A stretch of 64,000 nucleotides of DNA from Albitalea sp966211955 (GCA_966211955.1 CBIHOF010000005.1:220943-284942), one strand, 5' to 3'. Positions 44,501 through 55,073 are shown, numbered from the stretch's first letter. The notes: generated from the letters alone by a model not told the origin. Numbers and translations are program-made.

Positions 44501-44738
44501 TGCTGCGGATATCGGGCTGCGTCATCTGCCCGACCTTCTGCGCCAGCGTCATGTTGGCGACGATGCCCTGGATCAGCGTCTCCGTCGTGCTGTCGCGGGC
44601 GATCACGCTCTGGATGCGGGGCCAGTCGTCCAGCGCCTGTGGCGCCGCGGGGGGCGCCGGGGGATCGTCGCTGCCGCCACAGCCGTGCAGCGCGAACAGC
44701 AACGATGCCGCGCCGAGGGTGAGCCACTTCTTCGTCAT
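41520..44738 (-). CDS. GH3 beta-glucosidase lipoprotein with ExoP-like C-terminus
   Basis: A 1072-residue lipoprotein; the signal ends LFALHGC with lipidated Cys20. The GH3 N-domain carries TRHFMGDGG-like KHFMGDGGTDQGKDQG and the nucleophile Asp335 in GLVVSDWNG; the GH3 C-domain follows (LVLLKNDGGVLPL, VLMSGRPLWV). Next comes an ExoP-type C-terminal domain (about 760-910, with WTGLAEFKA) and a further beta-rich, probably carbohydrate-binding module (about 930-1072). Expected activity is exo-beta-glucosidase on cello- or beta-glucan oligosaccharides in the periplasm or outer membrane. ATG 44738 follows AGAGGAG. A LacI-type operator lies 46 bases upstream; the gene is divergent from GH1. Confidence 0.92.
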   Translation of the reverse strand: MTKKWLTLGAASLLFALHGCGGSDDPPAPPAAPQALDDWPRIQSVIARDSTTETLIQGIVANMTLAQKVGQMTQPDIRSITPAQVTQFYIGSVLNGGGAWPGNRKNASVADWLALADAYWQASMDTDMSVKIPVIWGTDAVHGHGNVYGATLFPHNIGLGAANDPEMIERIGAAVAKQVASTGIDWTFAPTLAVVRDDRWGRTYESFSEDPAIVASYAGRYTTGLQGSFASSGRPTVVATAKHFMGDGGTDQGKDQGENKSSLDDMMNIHGAGYYTALAAGAQTVMASFNSWTFKGTTKDGVSLDFDNVKMHGNQYLLTDVLKTKMGFDGLVVSDWNGIGQVKYKDATGAIKSCTNSSCPPAINAGIDLVMVPDEWQAFITNTIASVNAGEIPMTRIDDAVTRILRVKLRAGLFKVQGGASVSTRPSLRPGAGDPAALVHRELAREAVRKSLVLLKNDGGVLPLKRGEKILVVGRSADSMSNQTGGWSLTWQGTSNTNADFPNGDTVLAGIKEAAGDANVTVALDATGLTITDYKAVIAVIGETPYAEGAGDIGKTGTLEHAKRYPQDLALLESLKGKGVPVVTVLMSGRPLWVNKELNRSDAFVAAWLPGTEGKGVADVLFRRADGSVNVDFTGKLAFSWPKSACQVPLNKGDASYDPLFAYGYGQSYASPGTAVGSTLDETSPTLGCGQSANTGPAATEPLDVFKLTQSATFPLFIGSTPNWAIPVGADLNAVLTTQDNTLTIETAQINVQQDAKKVTWTGLAEFKAMAADPASPNTHNPQNLESYIHPDAKAVLAFDVVVHQAPAGSVKIRIDCGYPCRGELDGTAVLAALPSSTKSTVKIPLACFANAGADFSAIDTAFLVQTDKPFSATFANIRWLVNASGDADTLTCDKLAPPPAPSIDPLPGPSVTLMGAGGLFADLAPGTWSSNGTHVTANVVAGVADLHFAADGGNGIFTLTGGAINLSNYAAGKLQFEVAVTSYGTNTKGLAIKMESPGDGCRNVDYIVPDAMKPPADGQFHTITLNVADVAGTKNAPCFTLENIVIPFGIFPVWDDQQGVDFQVRNIQFLQ

Positions 44739-44784
44739 GCAGTCTCCTCTTTCTTGTGGGGGCCGGCAGTTGGGTGCCTCCAAA

Positions 44785-44798
44785 TGGAACCGCTTCCA
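44785..44798. promoter_or_regulatory. LacI-family operator 1 (GH3 side)
   Basis: TGGAACCGCTTCCA is an imperfect 14-base palindrome with the central CG and TGGAA/TTCCA arms typical of LacI-family sites. It lies 46 bases upstream of the GH3 start in the divergent promoter region of the beta-glucoside locus. Confidence 0.8.
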
Positions 44799-44967
44799 TA
44801 CGCCGAGGAGGCGCACTCTAGGTGACCTTATCAAATCCTTTCCACTAGGTTAAATACTCATTAACGCAGGCGAACCGTTTGCTATAGATTTGCCTTAACA
44901 AAACATGAACAATTTCGCGGGTTTTTACTGATCCGTACAGGACGGCGGCTGCTCACAATCGGCAGAT

Positions 44968-44981
44968 TGGAATCGGTTCCA
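44968..44981. promoter_or_regulatory. LacI-family operator 2 (GH1 side)
   Basis: TGGAATCGGTTCCA has the same arms and central CG as the site at 44785-44798, 183 bases away. It ends 13 bases before the GH1 start codon, next to the ribosome site, where a bound repressor would block the GH1-ABC transcript. The two sites could support a repression loop. Confidence 0.8.
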
Positions 44982-44994
44982 GAAAGGCCTCGCT

Positions 44995-46359
<1,365 letters not shown>

Positions 46360-46388
46360 CACTCTCGACTCAAGACAGGAGACAAGAC

Positions 46389-47621
46389 ATGAGACAAGCC
46401 ACCGCCATCGCGCTGGGCATCGCCCTGGCTTTCGGTGCTGCCGCCGCGCAGGCGCAGCAGAACCGCGCCGAGGTCATCCACTGGTGGACGTCCGGCGGCG
46501 AATCGGCCGCGGTGAAGGAACTGGCCAATGCCTACAAGGCGGCGGGCGGCACGTGGGTGGACAGCGCCATCGCCGGCGGCGAGGCGGCGCGCTCCACCGC
46601 CATCAACCGCATCGTGGGTGGCACGCCGTCCACCGCGGCGCAGTTCAACACCTCCAAGCAGTTCCACGACGTGATCGACGCGGGCCTGCTCAACAACGTG
46701 GACGAGGTGGCCCAGAAGAACAACTGGGACAAGATCCTGCCCGCGCCGATCCTGAGCTCCATCAAGGTCAAGGGGCACTTCTACGCAGTGCCGGTGAACA
46801 TCCACATGCCGGCGTGGTTCTGGTATTCGAAGTCGGCCTTCGCCAAGGCGGGCATCGCGGCCGAGCCGAAGACTGCCGATGAGTTCTTCGCCGACCTCGA
46901 CAAGCTCAAGGCCGCAGGCGTGGTGCCGCTCGCGCAGGGCGGCCAGCCCTGGCAGGAAAAGATCCTCTTCGATGCGTGGCTCGCGCACACCGGCGGCTCC
47001 GAGCTCTATCTCAAGGTCTATCGCGACCGCGACGTGAGCGCAGTCAACAGCCCGGCCTTCAAGAACGTGATGGTGTCCTTCAAGCGCCTGAAGAACTACA
47101 TCGATGCCGGCTCGCCCGGCCGCAACTGGAACGACGCGACCGCGATGGTCATCACCGGCAAGGCCGGCGTGCAGATCATGGGCGACTGGGCCAAGGGCGA
47201 ATTCCAGGCTGCCAACCAGACGGCGGGCAAGGAGTACGGCTGCTTCCCGGGCTTCGGGCCGAAGTCGCCCTACATCATCGCGGGCGACGTGTTCGTGTTC
47301 CCGAAGACCACCGACCCGGCGCAGATCAAGTCGCAGCACCTGCTGGCCGACACCTTCACCTCGCCGGCGACGCAGGTGGCCTTCAACAACAAGAAGGGCT
47401 CCATCCCGATCCGCACCGACGTGGATTCCAAGGGCATGGACATCTGCGCGCAGATGGGTTTGCAAGTGATGAAAGACCCGTCGCGCCAACTGCCGAATTC
47501 TGAGATGCTGGTGTCGCCCGACGTGGCCGGCGTGCTGCAGGACGTCGTCACCAAGTACTGGAACACCAACCAGAGCGCGGATGACGCGGTCAAGGCGGTG
47601 GCGCTGGCGATCAAGGGTTGA
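46389..47621 (+). CDS. Sugar ABC transporter, substrate-binding protein
   Basis: A 410-residue periplasmic family 1 solute-binding protein. The signal peptide MRQATAIALGIALAFGAAAA ends near QA at residue 22. The mature protein begins VIHWWTSGGESAAVKEL, characteristic of carbohydrate-binding proteins, and has aromatic residues in the cleft (MPAWFWYSK). It probably binds cello-oligosaccharides or another beta-glucoside, inferred from the flanking GH1 and GH3 genes. ATG 46389 follows AGGAG and begins the signal peptide. It is 29 bases after GH1. Confidence 0.92.
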   Translation: MRQATAIALGIALAFGAAAAQAQQNRAEVIHWWTSGGESAAVKELANAYKAAGGTWVDSAIAGGEAARSTAINRIVGGTPSTAAQFNTSKQFHDVIDAGLLNNVDEVAQKNNWDKILPAPILSSIKVKGHFYAVPVNIHMPAWFWYSKSAFAKAGIAAEPKTADEFFADLDKLKAAGVVPLAQGGQPWQEKILFDAWLAHTGGSELYLKVYRDRDVSAVNSPAFKNVMVSFKRLKNYIDAGSPGRNWNDATAMVITGKAGVQIMGDWAKGEFQAANQTAGKEYGCFPGFGPKSPYIIAGDVFVFPKTTDPAQIKSQHLLADTFTSPATQVAFNNKKGSIPIRTDVDSKGMDICAQMGLQVMKDPSRQLPNSEMLVSPDVAGVLQDVVTKYWNTNQSADDAVKAVALAIKG

Positions 47622-47649
47622 CGTCTCGAGCCTGAGCCGGAGTTCTTTC

Positions 47650-48552
47650 ATGCCTCCAACGCGACGCGGCCGCGGGCTGCGCCACGCCGCTGCCTATGCC
47701 GCGCTGCTGCCGATGGCGGCCACCGTCCTCCTCGCCTACCTGGGGACGGTGGCCTGGTCGGTGCGCGTGTCCGTGAGCAGCTCGCGCACGCTGCCCATCG
47801 GCGACTTCGTCGGCTTCTCGCAGTACACGCGGCTCTTCGCGAGCGAACGATGGATGCTGTCGCTCGAGAACATGGCGCTGTTCGGCGCCTTGTTCATCGT
47901 CGGCTGCATGGTGATCGGCTTTCTTCTTGCGGTGTTCATCGACCAGCGCGTGAAGGGCGAAGGCGTGCTGCGCACGGTGTTCCTCTACCCGTACGCGATG
48001 TCCTTCGTGGCCACAGGTCTCGTGTGGCAGTGGCTGCTCAACCCGGAGCTCGGGCTGCAATCGACGATCCGCGGGCTGGGGTTTCCCAACTTCACCTTCG
48101 ACTGGATCGTGCGGCAGGACATGGTGATGTTCGCCATTGCCATCGCGGCCGTGTGGCAGGCGTCTGGGCTCGTCATGGCCCTCATGCTCGCCGGCCTGCG
48201 CGGCATCGACGACAGCCTGTGGAAGGCGGCGCGCATCGACGGCATTCCCGCGTGGCGGGTGTACCTGAGCATCGTGCTGCCCATGCTCGGGGCGTCCATC
48301 GGCACGGCACTGGTGCTGCTGTCGGTGGGCGTGGTGAAGGTGTTCGACGTGGTGGTGGCGATGACCCAAGGCGGGCCCGGGCTCGCGAGTGAAGTGCCGG
48401 CGAAGTTCATCATCGACAACCTGTTCGGCCGGGCCAACATCGGGCTGGCGTCGGCGGCGTCCACGGTGCTGCTGATCACCGTGCTGGCGGTGCTCGCGCC
48501 GTGGCTGTATTCGCAGCAGCGGGGCAGCCGCAAGGCCAGGGCCCATTCATGA
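47650..48552 (+). CDS. Sugar ABC transporter permease, MalF-like
   Basis: A 300-residue inner-membrane permease with about six hydrophobic segments and the EAA loop KAARIDGIPAWRVYLSIVLPML. It forms the import channel with the next gene product. ATG 47650 is six bases after a GGAG box. Its stop overlaps the next start (ATGA). Confidence 0.92.
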   Translation: MPPTRRGRGLRHAAAYAALLPMAATVLLAYLGTVAWSVRVSVSSSRTLPIGDFVGFSQYTRLFASERWMLSLENMALFGALFIVGCMVIGFLLAVFIDQRVKGEGVLRTVFLYPYAMSFVATGLVWQWLLNPELGLQSTIRGLGFPNFTFDWIVRQDMVMFAIAIAAVWQASGLVMALMLAGLRGIDDSLWKAARIDGIPAWRVYLSIVLPMLGASIGTALVLLSVGVVKVFDVVVAMTQGGPGLASEVPAKFIIDNLFGRANIGLASAASTVLLITVLAVLAPWLYSQQRGSRKARAHS

Positions 48553-49463
48553 GCGCCGTGATCCACACTCCCGGCATGCCCGCCGCCCTGCCCGCCACGC
48601 GCCGCCCCCGCACCCTGCTGCGGCCGGCGCGCATCGGCATCTACGCCTTCCTCATCGTCTCGGCCGCGTTCTTCCTGCTGCCGCTGTACGTGATGCTCAT
48701 CACCTCGGTCAAGCCGATGGAGGAGATCCGTCTCGGCCACCTCTTCTCGCTGCCGATGAAGATGACGCTCGAGCCCTGGGCGCAGGCCTGGTTCTCCGTG
48801 TGCACCGGCCTGCAATGCGAAGGCATCCGCGGTGGCTTCTGGAACTCGGTGTCCATCGTCGTGCCCGCCACCATCGTGTCCATCTTCTTCGGCGCGCTCA
48901 ACGGCTACGCGCTCTCGTTCTGGCGGCCACGCTTCGGCAACGGCATGTTCCTCGTGCTGCTGATGGGCGCCTTCGTGCCCTACCAGGTGGTGATGTTTCC
49001 TCTCGTGCGCGCCTTCGCCACCTTGAGCCTCTTCGGCACGCTGCCGGGCATCGTGCTCATCCACACCATCTTCGGCATGCCGGTGATGACGCTGCTCTTT
49101 CGCAACTACTACACCACCGTGCCGCGCGAGCTCTTCATGGCCGCGCGCATCGATGGCGGCGGCTTCTGGCGCATCTTCGTGCAGCTCATGCTGCCCATGA
49201 GCCTGCCCATCATCGTGGTGGCCATCATCATGCAGGTGACGGGCATCTGGAACGACTTCATCCTCGGCCTCGTCTTCGCGGGGCGCGAGCACCTGCCGAT
49301 GACCGTGCAGCTGAACAACGTCATCAACACCACCACGGGCGAGCGCCTGTACAACGTCAACATGGCGGCCACGCTGCTCACCTCGCTCGTGCCGCTCGTC
49401 ATCTACCTCGTGTCCGGCCGCTGGTTCGTGCGCGGCATCGCCGCCGGCGCAGTCAAAGGCTGA
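48549..49463 (+). CDS. Sugar ABC transporter permease, MalG-like
   Basis: A 304-residue permease with the EAA loop MAARIDGGGFWRIFVQLMLPM and the MalG-type C-terminus RWFVRGIAAGAVKG. It is translationally coupled to the MalF-like gene by a four-base ATGA overlap. A short N-terminal cytoplasmic tail precedes the first membrane helix (about 33-55). Confidence 0.92.
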   Translation: MSAVIHTPGMPAALPATRRPRTLLRPARIGIYAFLIVSAAFFLLPLYVMLITSVKPMEEIRLGHLFSLPMKMTLEPWAQAWFSVCTGLQCEGIRGGFWNSVSIVVPATIVSIFFGALNGYALSFWRPRFGNGMFLVLLMGAFVPYQVVMFPLVRAFATLSLFGTLPGIVLIHTIFGMPVMTLLFRNYYTTVPRELFMAARIDGGGFWRIFVQLMLPMSLPIIVVAIIMQVTGIWNDFILGLVFAGREHLPMTVQLNNVINTTTGERLYNVNMAATLLTSLVPLVIYLVSGRWFVRGIAAGAVKG

Positions 49464-49469
49464 TTCACC

Positions 49470-50552
<1,083 letters not shown>

Positions 50553-50636
50553 GCGATCCAGCGCAGGCGCAGCCGCCCAGGATCGACCTTCTATGATCCG
50601 CCCCGCAGACCAATGAAGGTGCAGGCCGGGAGGGCG

Positions 50637-51641
50637 ATGGCAACGATCAAGGATGTGGCGCGGCTCGCTGGTGTCGGCGTGGGCACGGCCTCGCGCGTCA
50701 TCAGCGGCAAGGGCTCGTTTTCCAAGGAAGCCGCCGAGCGCGTGGCGACCGCCGTGCAGCAGCTCGGCTTTCGCCCGAGCGCCACGGCACGTGCGCTGTC
50801 GCTGCGCAGCACCGGCACCATCGGCGTCTTCATCCCCGACTTCCAGGGCCCCTTCTACGGCCCGCTGCTGCACGCCATCGTCACCGAACTGCGCCAGCAC
50901 GACCGCCACATGGTGGCCGCCAACGGCTGCGGCCATGAAGACGCGCGGCAGCAGGCGCTGGACGGCGCGCGCTTTCTCATTGACCGCGAGTGCGACGGCA
51001 TCATCATCACGAGCAATATGCTGAAGGACGTGGACTTCCTGCAGCTCAAGGAGCAGTTCGCCAACATCGCGGTGGTCAACCGCGACGTGAAGGGCATGAA
51101 GAGCCAGTGCTTCACGGTGGACCACCGCGCCGCCGGCCGCGTCGCCGCCCAGACCCTGCTCGACCACGGCCACCGCCGAATCGCGGTCGTGTCGGGCCCA
51201 AGCGCCATCGGCGACAACCGGCAGCGCATGCAAGGCTTCTTCGAGTGCCTAGCGGACGCCGGGATCAACGCCGCGTCGGTGATGGCCGAAGAAGGCGCGT
51301 TCGACGCGAAGTCCGGCTGGACGGCGGTCGAACGTCTTCTCAAGCGCCGCGCCGGCATGACCGCGCTCTTCTGCGCCAACGACCAGATGGCCATGGGCGC
51401 GCTCAGCTGCTTGCAGCACGCCGGCGTCAAGGTCCCTGATGACGTTTCGGTGCTCGGCTACGACGATACCGACGTCGCCGCCTTCCTGTCGCCACGCCTC
51501 ACGAGCGTGCACATCCCCGTCGCGGACATGGGGCTCAACGCTTGCCGCATGCTGATGAACGCCTGCTACGGCATGTCGTTGAAGGTGTCGCGGGAGTTTG
51601 AGCCGGTCGCGTCGGTGAGGGATTCGGTGAGGAAGCTCTAG
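50637..51641 (+). CDS. LacI-family repressor of the beta-glucoside locus
   Basis: A 334-residue regulator with an N-terminal LacI HTH (MATIKDVARLAGVGVGTASR, hinge at ATARALSLRSTGTIGVFIPD) and a periplasmic-binding-protein-like effector domain. ATG 50637 follows GGGAGG and begins the canonical HTH; ATG 50613 would add eight residues. It is the last gene of the GH1-ABC operon. The operators at 44785 and 44968 have the LacI-family consensus, so it probably represses GH3 and GH1-ABC until a beta-glucoside inducer binds. Its own 5' gap contains no such site. Confidence 0.92.
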   Translation: MATIKDVARLAGVGVGTASRVISGKGSFSKEAAERVATAVQQLGFRPSATARALSLRSTGTIGVFIPDFQGPFYGPLLHAIVTELRQHDRHMVAANGCGHEDARQQALDGARFLIDRECDGIIITSNMLKDVDFLQLKEQFANIAVVNRDVKGMKSQCFTVDHRAAGRVAAQTLLDHGHRRIAVVSGPSAIGDNRQRMQGFFECLADAGINAASVMAEEGAFDAKSGWTAVERLLKRRAGMTALFCANDQMAMGALSCLQHAGVKVPDDVSVLGYDDTDVAAFLSPRLTSVHIPVADMGLNACRMLMNACYGMSLKVSREFEPVASVRDSVRKL

Positions 51642-51689
51642 CACTCGCGGCTCGGTGGTGCGCTAATCGGCCACTCACCCCCTGAGTAC

Positions 51690-51720
51690 GGGGCGCACAC
51701 CAATCGTTGGTATGGGCCCC
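51690..51720 (+). promoter_or_regulatory. Nested palindrome upstream of a PEP-CTERM gene
   Basis: ACCAA-TCG-TTGGT is a perfect inner dyad, flanked symmetrically four bases away by GGGGC and GCCCC. The whole is centred 78 bases upstream of the PEP-CTERM start at 51783. It may be an operator or an RNA hairpin in the leader; no T tract follows. Confidence 0.45.
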
Positions 51721-51782
51721 TTCCGCGAGAATTCCGTGCCGCCGCGAGCGGCAACACCAACAACCAATTCCCGGGAGACCCC

Positions 51783-52565
51783 ATGACCTTCGGCGCGACG
51801 CTCCGCATCGCCGCTGTCGCCTTCGCGGCGACCTGTGCAGCCACTTCTACCTGGGCGGTGCCGATGGCGTCCGCTTCGATGGATCTCGGGTCGCTGCGCT
51901 ACAGCTTCACCGACAACGACGCCACTGACGGCATCGATGCGTCGCTCGAGTTCCAGGCCGGCGGCACCTTCGCGGAGACCTGTCTCACCGCGATCGGCGA
52001 TGGCGCCTGCGTGTGGGGCGGCACCGGCCAGGTCGAGTGGGGTGATGTCACTTCGGCGGTCAGCAGTTCCGATGCCATCCCCGGCCTGCAAGGTGCCGCC
52101 AGCGCCCAAGCCGGCGCCGGGCTGCTGCAATCGATGATCATGGGTGTCACGCCCGGCGGCGAGCGCAGCGTCAATGTCGATCGCTTCGCGACCGTCCTCG
52201 CGCACGGTGCCGGCCACATTCATTTCAGCCTCGACTACAGCCTGTTCGCCGATGCGGGTGGCGCCCCGAGCTTCGAGGACGCTCTCGCCTGGGCCGGCAT
52301 CGTCGTTTCGCCGGACCTGGACTACTGGGGCAAGCACTTCCAGTTCGACGCCGTGCTTCATCGCCCGGCGAGCGGTACCGCCAGCAACGTCGGCACCCTC
52401 GTCGGCGACTTCGACGTTCAAGATGGCCACCAGTACTTCATCGAAGCCCGCGTGCACACCAACGTGGACACCATTCCGGCCGTCCCCGAGCCCGAGAGCT
52501 GGGCGCTGATGCTGCTCGGACTGGGCGGCATGGCCGCCGTGGCCGCGCGTCGCAAGCGCGCATGA
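51783..52565 (+). CDS. PEP-CTERM sorting-domain protein 1
   Basis: A 260-residue secreted protein. It has a signal peptide (TLRIAAVAFAATCAATSTWA, cleaved before VPMAS) and a beta-rich middle domain. The C-terminal exosortase sorting signal consists of VPEPESWALMLLGLGG, a hydrophobic helix and a terminal ARRKR cluster. Exosortase EpsH/XrtA-type enzymes cleave at PEP and direct such proteins to the surface or exopolysaccharide; no exosortase is in this window. The middle domain resembles no family I can name. Confidence 0.88.
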   Translation: MTFGATLRIAAVAFAATCAATSTWAVPMASASMDLGSLRYSFTDNDATDGIDASLEFQAGGTFAETCLTAIGDGACVWGGTGQVEWGDVTSAVSSSDAIPGLQGAASAQAGAGLLQSMIMGVTPGGERSVNVDRFATVLAHGAGHIHFSLDYSLFADAGGAPSFEDALAWAGIVVSPDLDYWGKHFQFDAVLHRPASGTASNVGTLVGDFDVQDGHQYFIEARVHTNVDTIPAVPEPESWALMLLGLGGMAAVAARRKRA

Positions 52566-52828
52566 CCGAATGCGCGGGGCCGGATCTCACGGCCTCGCGC
52601 TCGCTGGTGATTCGCTGGGGCCACGGCAGCAAATCGCCAAAATCACCTTTATCGGTCAGACGACAAACACCAACTCACTCACAAACTCCTTCGAAACAAA
52701 CGAAGCCCATCCCGTGGGACAGGCTCATCGGCTTCCTTGAAGCCCATGCGCAACGGCGGGTTCTGGCGTCGTTGCCGGCCCGCGAGCCGGATCACGCGGT
52801 GATGCGCAAGAAGCGCAAGGTGGCATAG
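52562..52828 (+). CDS. Doubtful 88-residue open frame
   Basis: The ATG overlaps the PEP-CTERM stop (ATGA) and the frame ends MRKKRKVA. The first half is Ser/Thr/Gln/Lys-rich and comes from a locally AT-richer stretch; the second half (WDRLIGFLEAHAQRRVLASL) looks more protein-like. I recognise no family. It may be a small gene or chance. Confidence 0.2.
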   Translation: MTECAGPDLTASRSLVIRWGHGSKSPKSPLSVRRQTPTHSQTPSKQTKPIPWDRLIGFLEAHAQRRVLASLPAREPDHAVMRKKRKVA

Positions 52829-52837
52829 CGCGCTCGT

Positions 52838-53812
52838 TCAGGCCAGCACGCTCTCGACCTCGACCAGCCGCCTTGCCGCCGCGACGATCGCATCGGGCTG
52901 CGGCACGCTGGCTTGCTCCAGCACCCATGACGACGCTGCCGGCGCGTCCGGCCCGGTCACGCGAGCGATCGGTGCCTTGAGCGCGCAAAAGGCCTTCTCG
53001 CCCACGATGGCTGCGATCTCCGCGCCCACGCCGCACAGGCGGTTGGCCTCGTGCACAACCACGAGCCGGCCGGTCTTGCGCACCGACGAAAGCACGGTCG
53101 CTTCGTCGATGGGCTTGAGCGTGCGCAGGTCGATGACCTCCGCGCTCACGCCTTGCTCCTGCATCGCCTGCGCCGCCTGCAGGCAATGGCCCACCGTCTT
53201 CGCATAGGACACGAGCGTCACGTCGCGGCCCTCTCGGACCACCGCGGCCTTGCCGATCGGCACGACGTGGTCGTCCACGGGCACGGCACCGGGTGCATGT
53301 GCCAGCGCCAGGTCCATGAAGAACAGCACCGGGTTGTTCTCGCGGATCGCGGCCTTCATCAGGCCCTTGAAGTCGGCCGCGTTCGACGGCATCACCACCT
53401 TCAACCCCGGCGCGTGAACGAACATCGCCTCCAGGTTGTGGTTGTGCTGCGCGCCCACGCCCCAGCCTGCGCCGGTCATCGTGAGCACGACCATCGGGAA
53501 CTCGAACTGGCCGCCCGACAGGTAGCGCAGCTTGCCGGCGCTGTTGATGATCGCGTCCATCGACAAGGTGAGGAAGGGCGCGAACAGCAAGTCCACGATC
53601 GGGCGCAGACCCATGGCCGCGGCACCCGCGGCGGTGCCGGCGATGATGCCCTCGGCCAGCGGGGTGTTGCGCACGCGCTGCGGGCCGAACTCGGCGACGA
53701 GATCAGGGCGCTTGGTCGCGACGCCTTCGCCGAACATCAGCACGCGCGGGTCGCGGCGCATTTCTTCCGCAATGGCCTGGCCGATCGCGTCGTGGGGGGT
53801 GATGGTTTGCAT
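52838..53812 (-). CDS. ThDP-dependent dehydrogenase E1 beta subunit (acetoin/pyruvate type)
   Basis: A 324-residue transketolase-like beta subunit of a 2-oxoacid or acetoin dehydrogenase. Typical parts are RVLMFGEGVA, RVRNTPLAEGIIAGTAAGAA (ThDP-activating Glu), GAGWGVGAQHNHNLEA and the C-terminal EVIDLRTLKPID. ATG 53812 follows GGGAGA by six bases; ATG 53833, overlapping the E1-alpha stop, would add seven residues. No E2 or E3 gene is adjacent, unlike most aco or pdh operons. Confidence 0.88.
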   Translation of the reverse strand: MQTITPHDAIGQAIAEEMRRDPRVLMFGEGVATKRPDLVAEFGPQRVRNTPLAEGIIAGTAAGAAAMGLRPIVDLLFAPFLTLSMDAIINSAGKLRYLSGGQFEFPMVVLTMTGAGWGVGAQHNHNLEAMFVHAPGLKVVMPSNAADFKGLMKAAIRENNPVLFFMDLALAHAPGAVPVDDHVVPIGKAAVVREGRDVTLVSYAKTVGHCLQAAQAMQEQGVSAEVIDLRTLKPIDEATVLSSVRKTGRLVVVHEANRLCGVGAEIAAIVGEKAFCALKAPIARVTGPDAPAASSWVLEQASVPQPDAIVAAARRLVEVESVLA

Positions 53813-53829
53813 GTGTGTTCTCCCTGGCT

Positions 53830-54795
53830 TCATGCGTAGACGTCGGTGGTGAGCTCGCGCAGGTCGGGCCACGGCGAGTTCTGGGCGAAGGCGAGCGCGG
53901 CATCGATGGTGGCGGCCACGCGCTGCCGCAGGTGGGCGATCTCGCCGGTGGCGGCGACGCCCTGGCGCAGCAGCCGTTCGGTCATCAGCGCGATCGGGTC
54001 GCGTGCCTTCCATGCAGCGAGCTCGTTGGCATCCACATAGGCCTGGTCGTCCGGCTCGAAGTGGCCCCGAGTGCGATAGGTCGTGAGTTCGAGGAAGTAG
54101 GGGCGGCCCGTCGAGCGGATGAGCTCGATCGCTTCGAGCGCAGCCTCGTGCACGGCCTCCACGTCGTTGCCATCGACCGTGCGCGATTCGATGCGGTGCC
54201 CGCGCACCCAATCGGCCACGTGTTCGACGGGCATGGTCTCGCCGCGCCGCACGTAGGCTTGCCACTGGTTGTTCTCGCACACGTAGAGCACCGGCAGCTG
54301 CCAGGTCACCGCAAGATTGATCGACTCGTGGAAGATGCCTTCGCAGGCCGCACCATCACCGAAGAACACCGCCGTGATGCCGCCGGGCTCCTGCTGGCCC
54401 ATGGTCTGCGCCAAGGCCACGCCGGGCGCGAGCGACAGTTCGCCGCCGACGATGGTGGAGGTGAGCACCACCCCCAGCTCCTTCGCGCTGATGTGCAGCG
54501 AGCCGCTCTTGCCCTGGCAATAGCCGTCTGCGCGGCCCATCACCTCGGCCATGACACGGCCCGCGTCGGCACCGCGTGCGAGCAGGTGGCCGGCGCTGCG
54601 GTGGTTGGTGAGGATGCGGTCGCGCGGCTGCAGCGCACGCACCACGCCGACGGCGGCGGCCTCCTGCCCAACCGACGTGCAAGTGCCGGGCGAGGTGGGC
54701 GTGGCGAGGGAGGCGAGCCGCTCTTCATGGGCGCGGATCAGCATCATGCTTTCCAGCAATGAGAGGCGGTGGCTGGGGTCGGTGGGGTGGGTCAT
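53830..54795 (-). CDS. ThDP-dependent dehydrogenase E1 alpha subunit (acetoin/pyruvate type)
   Basis: A 321-residue E1-alpha. The ThDP/Mg motif spans GDGAACEG (146-153) to ENN (174-176). GQEAAAVGVVRAL and NHRSAGHLLARGAD are also characteristic, as is the phosphorylation-loop-like TYRTRGHFEPDD. With the beta subunit it decarboxylates a 2-oxoacid or acetoin. Start ATG 54795 follows CGGAGC. A conserved motif (54845-54868) lies 49 bases upstream. The nearby MalT/AcoK-type regulator favours acetoin as substrate, but this is inference. Confidence 0.88.
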   Translation of the reverse strand: MTHPTDPSHRLSLLESMMLIRAHEERLASLATPTSPGTCTSVGQEAAAVGVVRALQPRDRILTNHRSAGHLLARGADAGRVMAEVMGRADGYCQGKSGSLHISAKELGVVLTSTIVGGELSLAPGVALAQTMGQQEPGGITAVFFGDGAACEGIFHESINLAVTWQLPVLYVCENNQWQAYVRRGETMPVEHVADWVRGHRIESRTVDGNDVEAVHEAALEAIELIRSTGRPYFLELTTYRTRGHFEPDDQAYVDANELAAWKARDPIALMTERLLRQGVAATGEIAHLRQRVAATIDAALAFAQNSPWPDLRELTTDVYA

Positions 54796-54844
54796 GTCGT
54801 GCTCCGTGAATCGGTGTCGCCACTGTAGGAATCCGGCCGGGGTG

Positions 54845-54868
54845 GCGCATCGGTCGAAGGAGCCATGG
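54845..54868 (-). promoter_or_regulatory. Shared upstream motif, copy A (E1-alpha)
   Basis: Reading toward E1-alpha, the core is ATGGCTCCTTCGACCGATGC. The 24-base block is identical to copy C at 55518-55541 and closely similar to copy B. It lies about 70 bases before the E1-alpha start. Confidence 0.6.
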
Positions 54869-54946
54869 GGGTGGGTTTGTTGGGCCAATGCTTGTTTGAC
54901 CGTCTGGTGGGGCCGCGGCAGGCGGCATCGGATTGCTTGTCGCATT

Positions 54947-54984
54947 GCCCCCTCCCCCGCTGGGGCAGGGGCGGGGTGGGGGCG
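54947..54984 (+). repeat. REP-like GC palindrome copy
   Basis: CCCCCTCCCCCGCTGGGGCA followed by GGGGCGGGGTGGGGGCG, same orientation and block order as 17060-17096. The adjacent GGGCGTGGGCCGCTGC also occurs alone near 24547. Confidence 0.55.
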
Positions 54985-55049
54985 TGGGCCGCTGCGACAT
55001 GAGAAGCGGCCCTGTTCACATCAACCGTTGCCAGGCGCGCCTTTCCCCC

Positions 55050-55073
55050 AATGGCTCTTTCGGGCGATGCCGC
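55050..55073 (+). promoter_or_regulatory. Shared upstream motif, copy B (cupin)
   Basis: ATGGCTCTTTCGGGCGATGC, matching copies A and C at 17 of 20 core positions, and sharing with A the flanking C-run before it and CCACCCC after it. It lies 77 bases upstream of the cupin start in the same orientation as in the other two genes. Confidence 0.5.
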
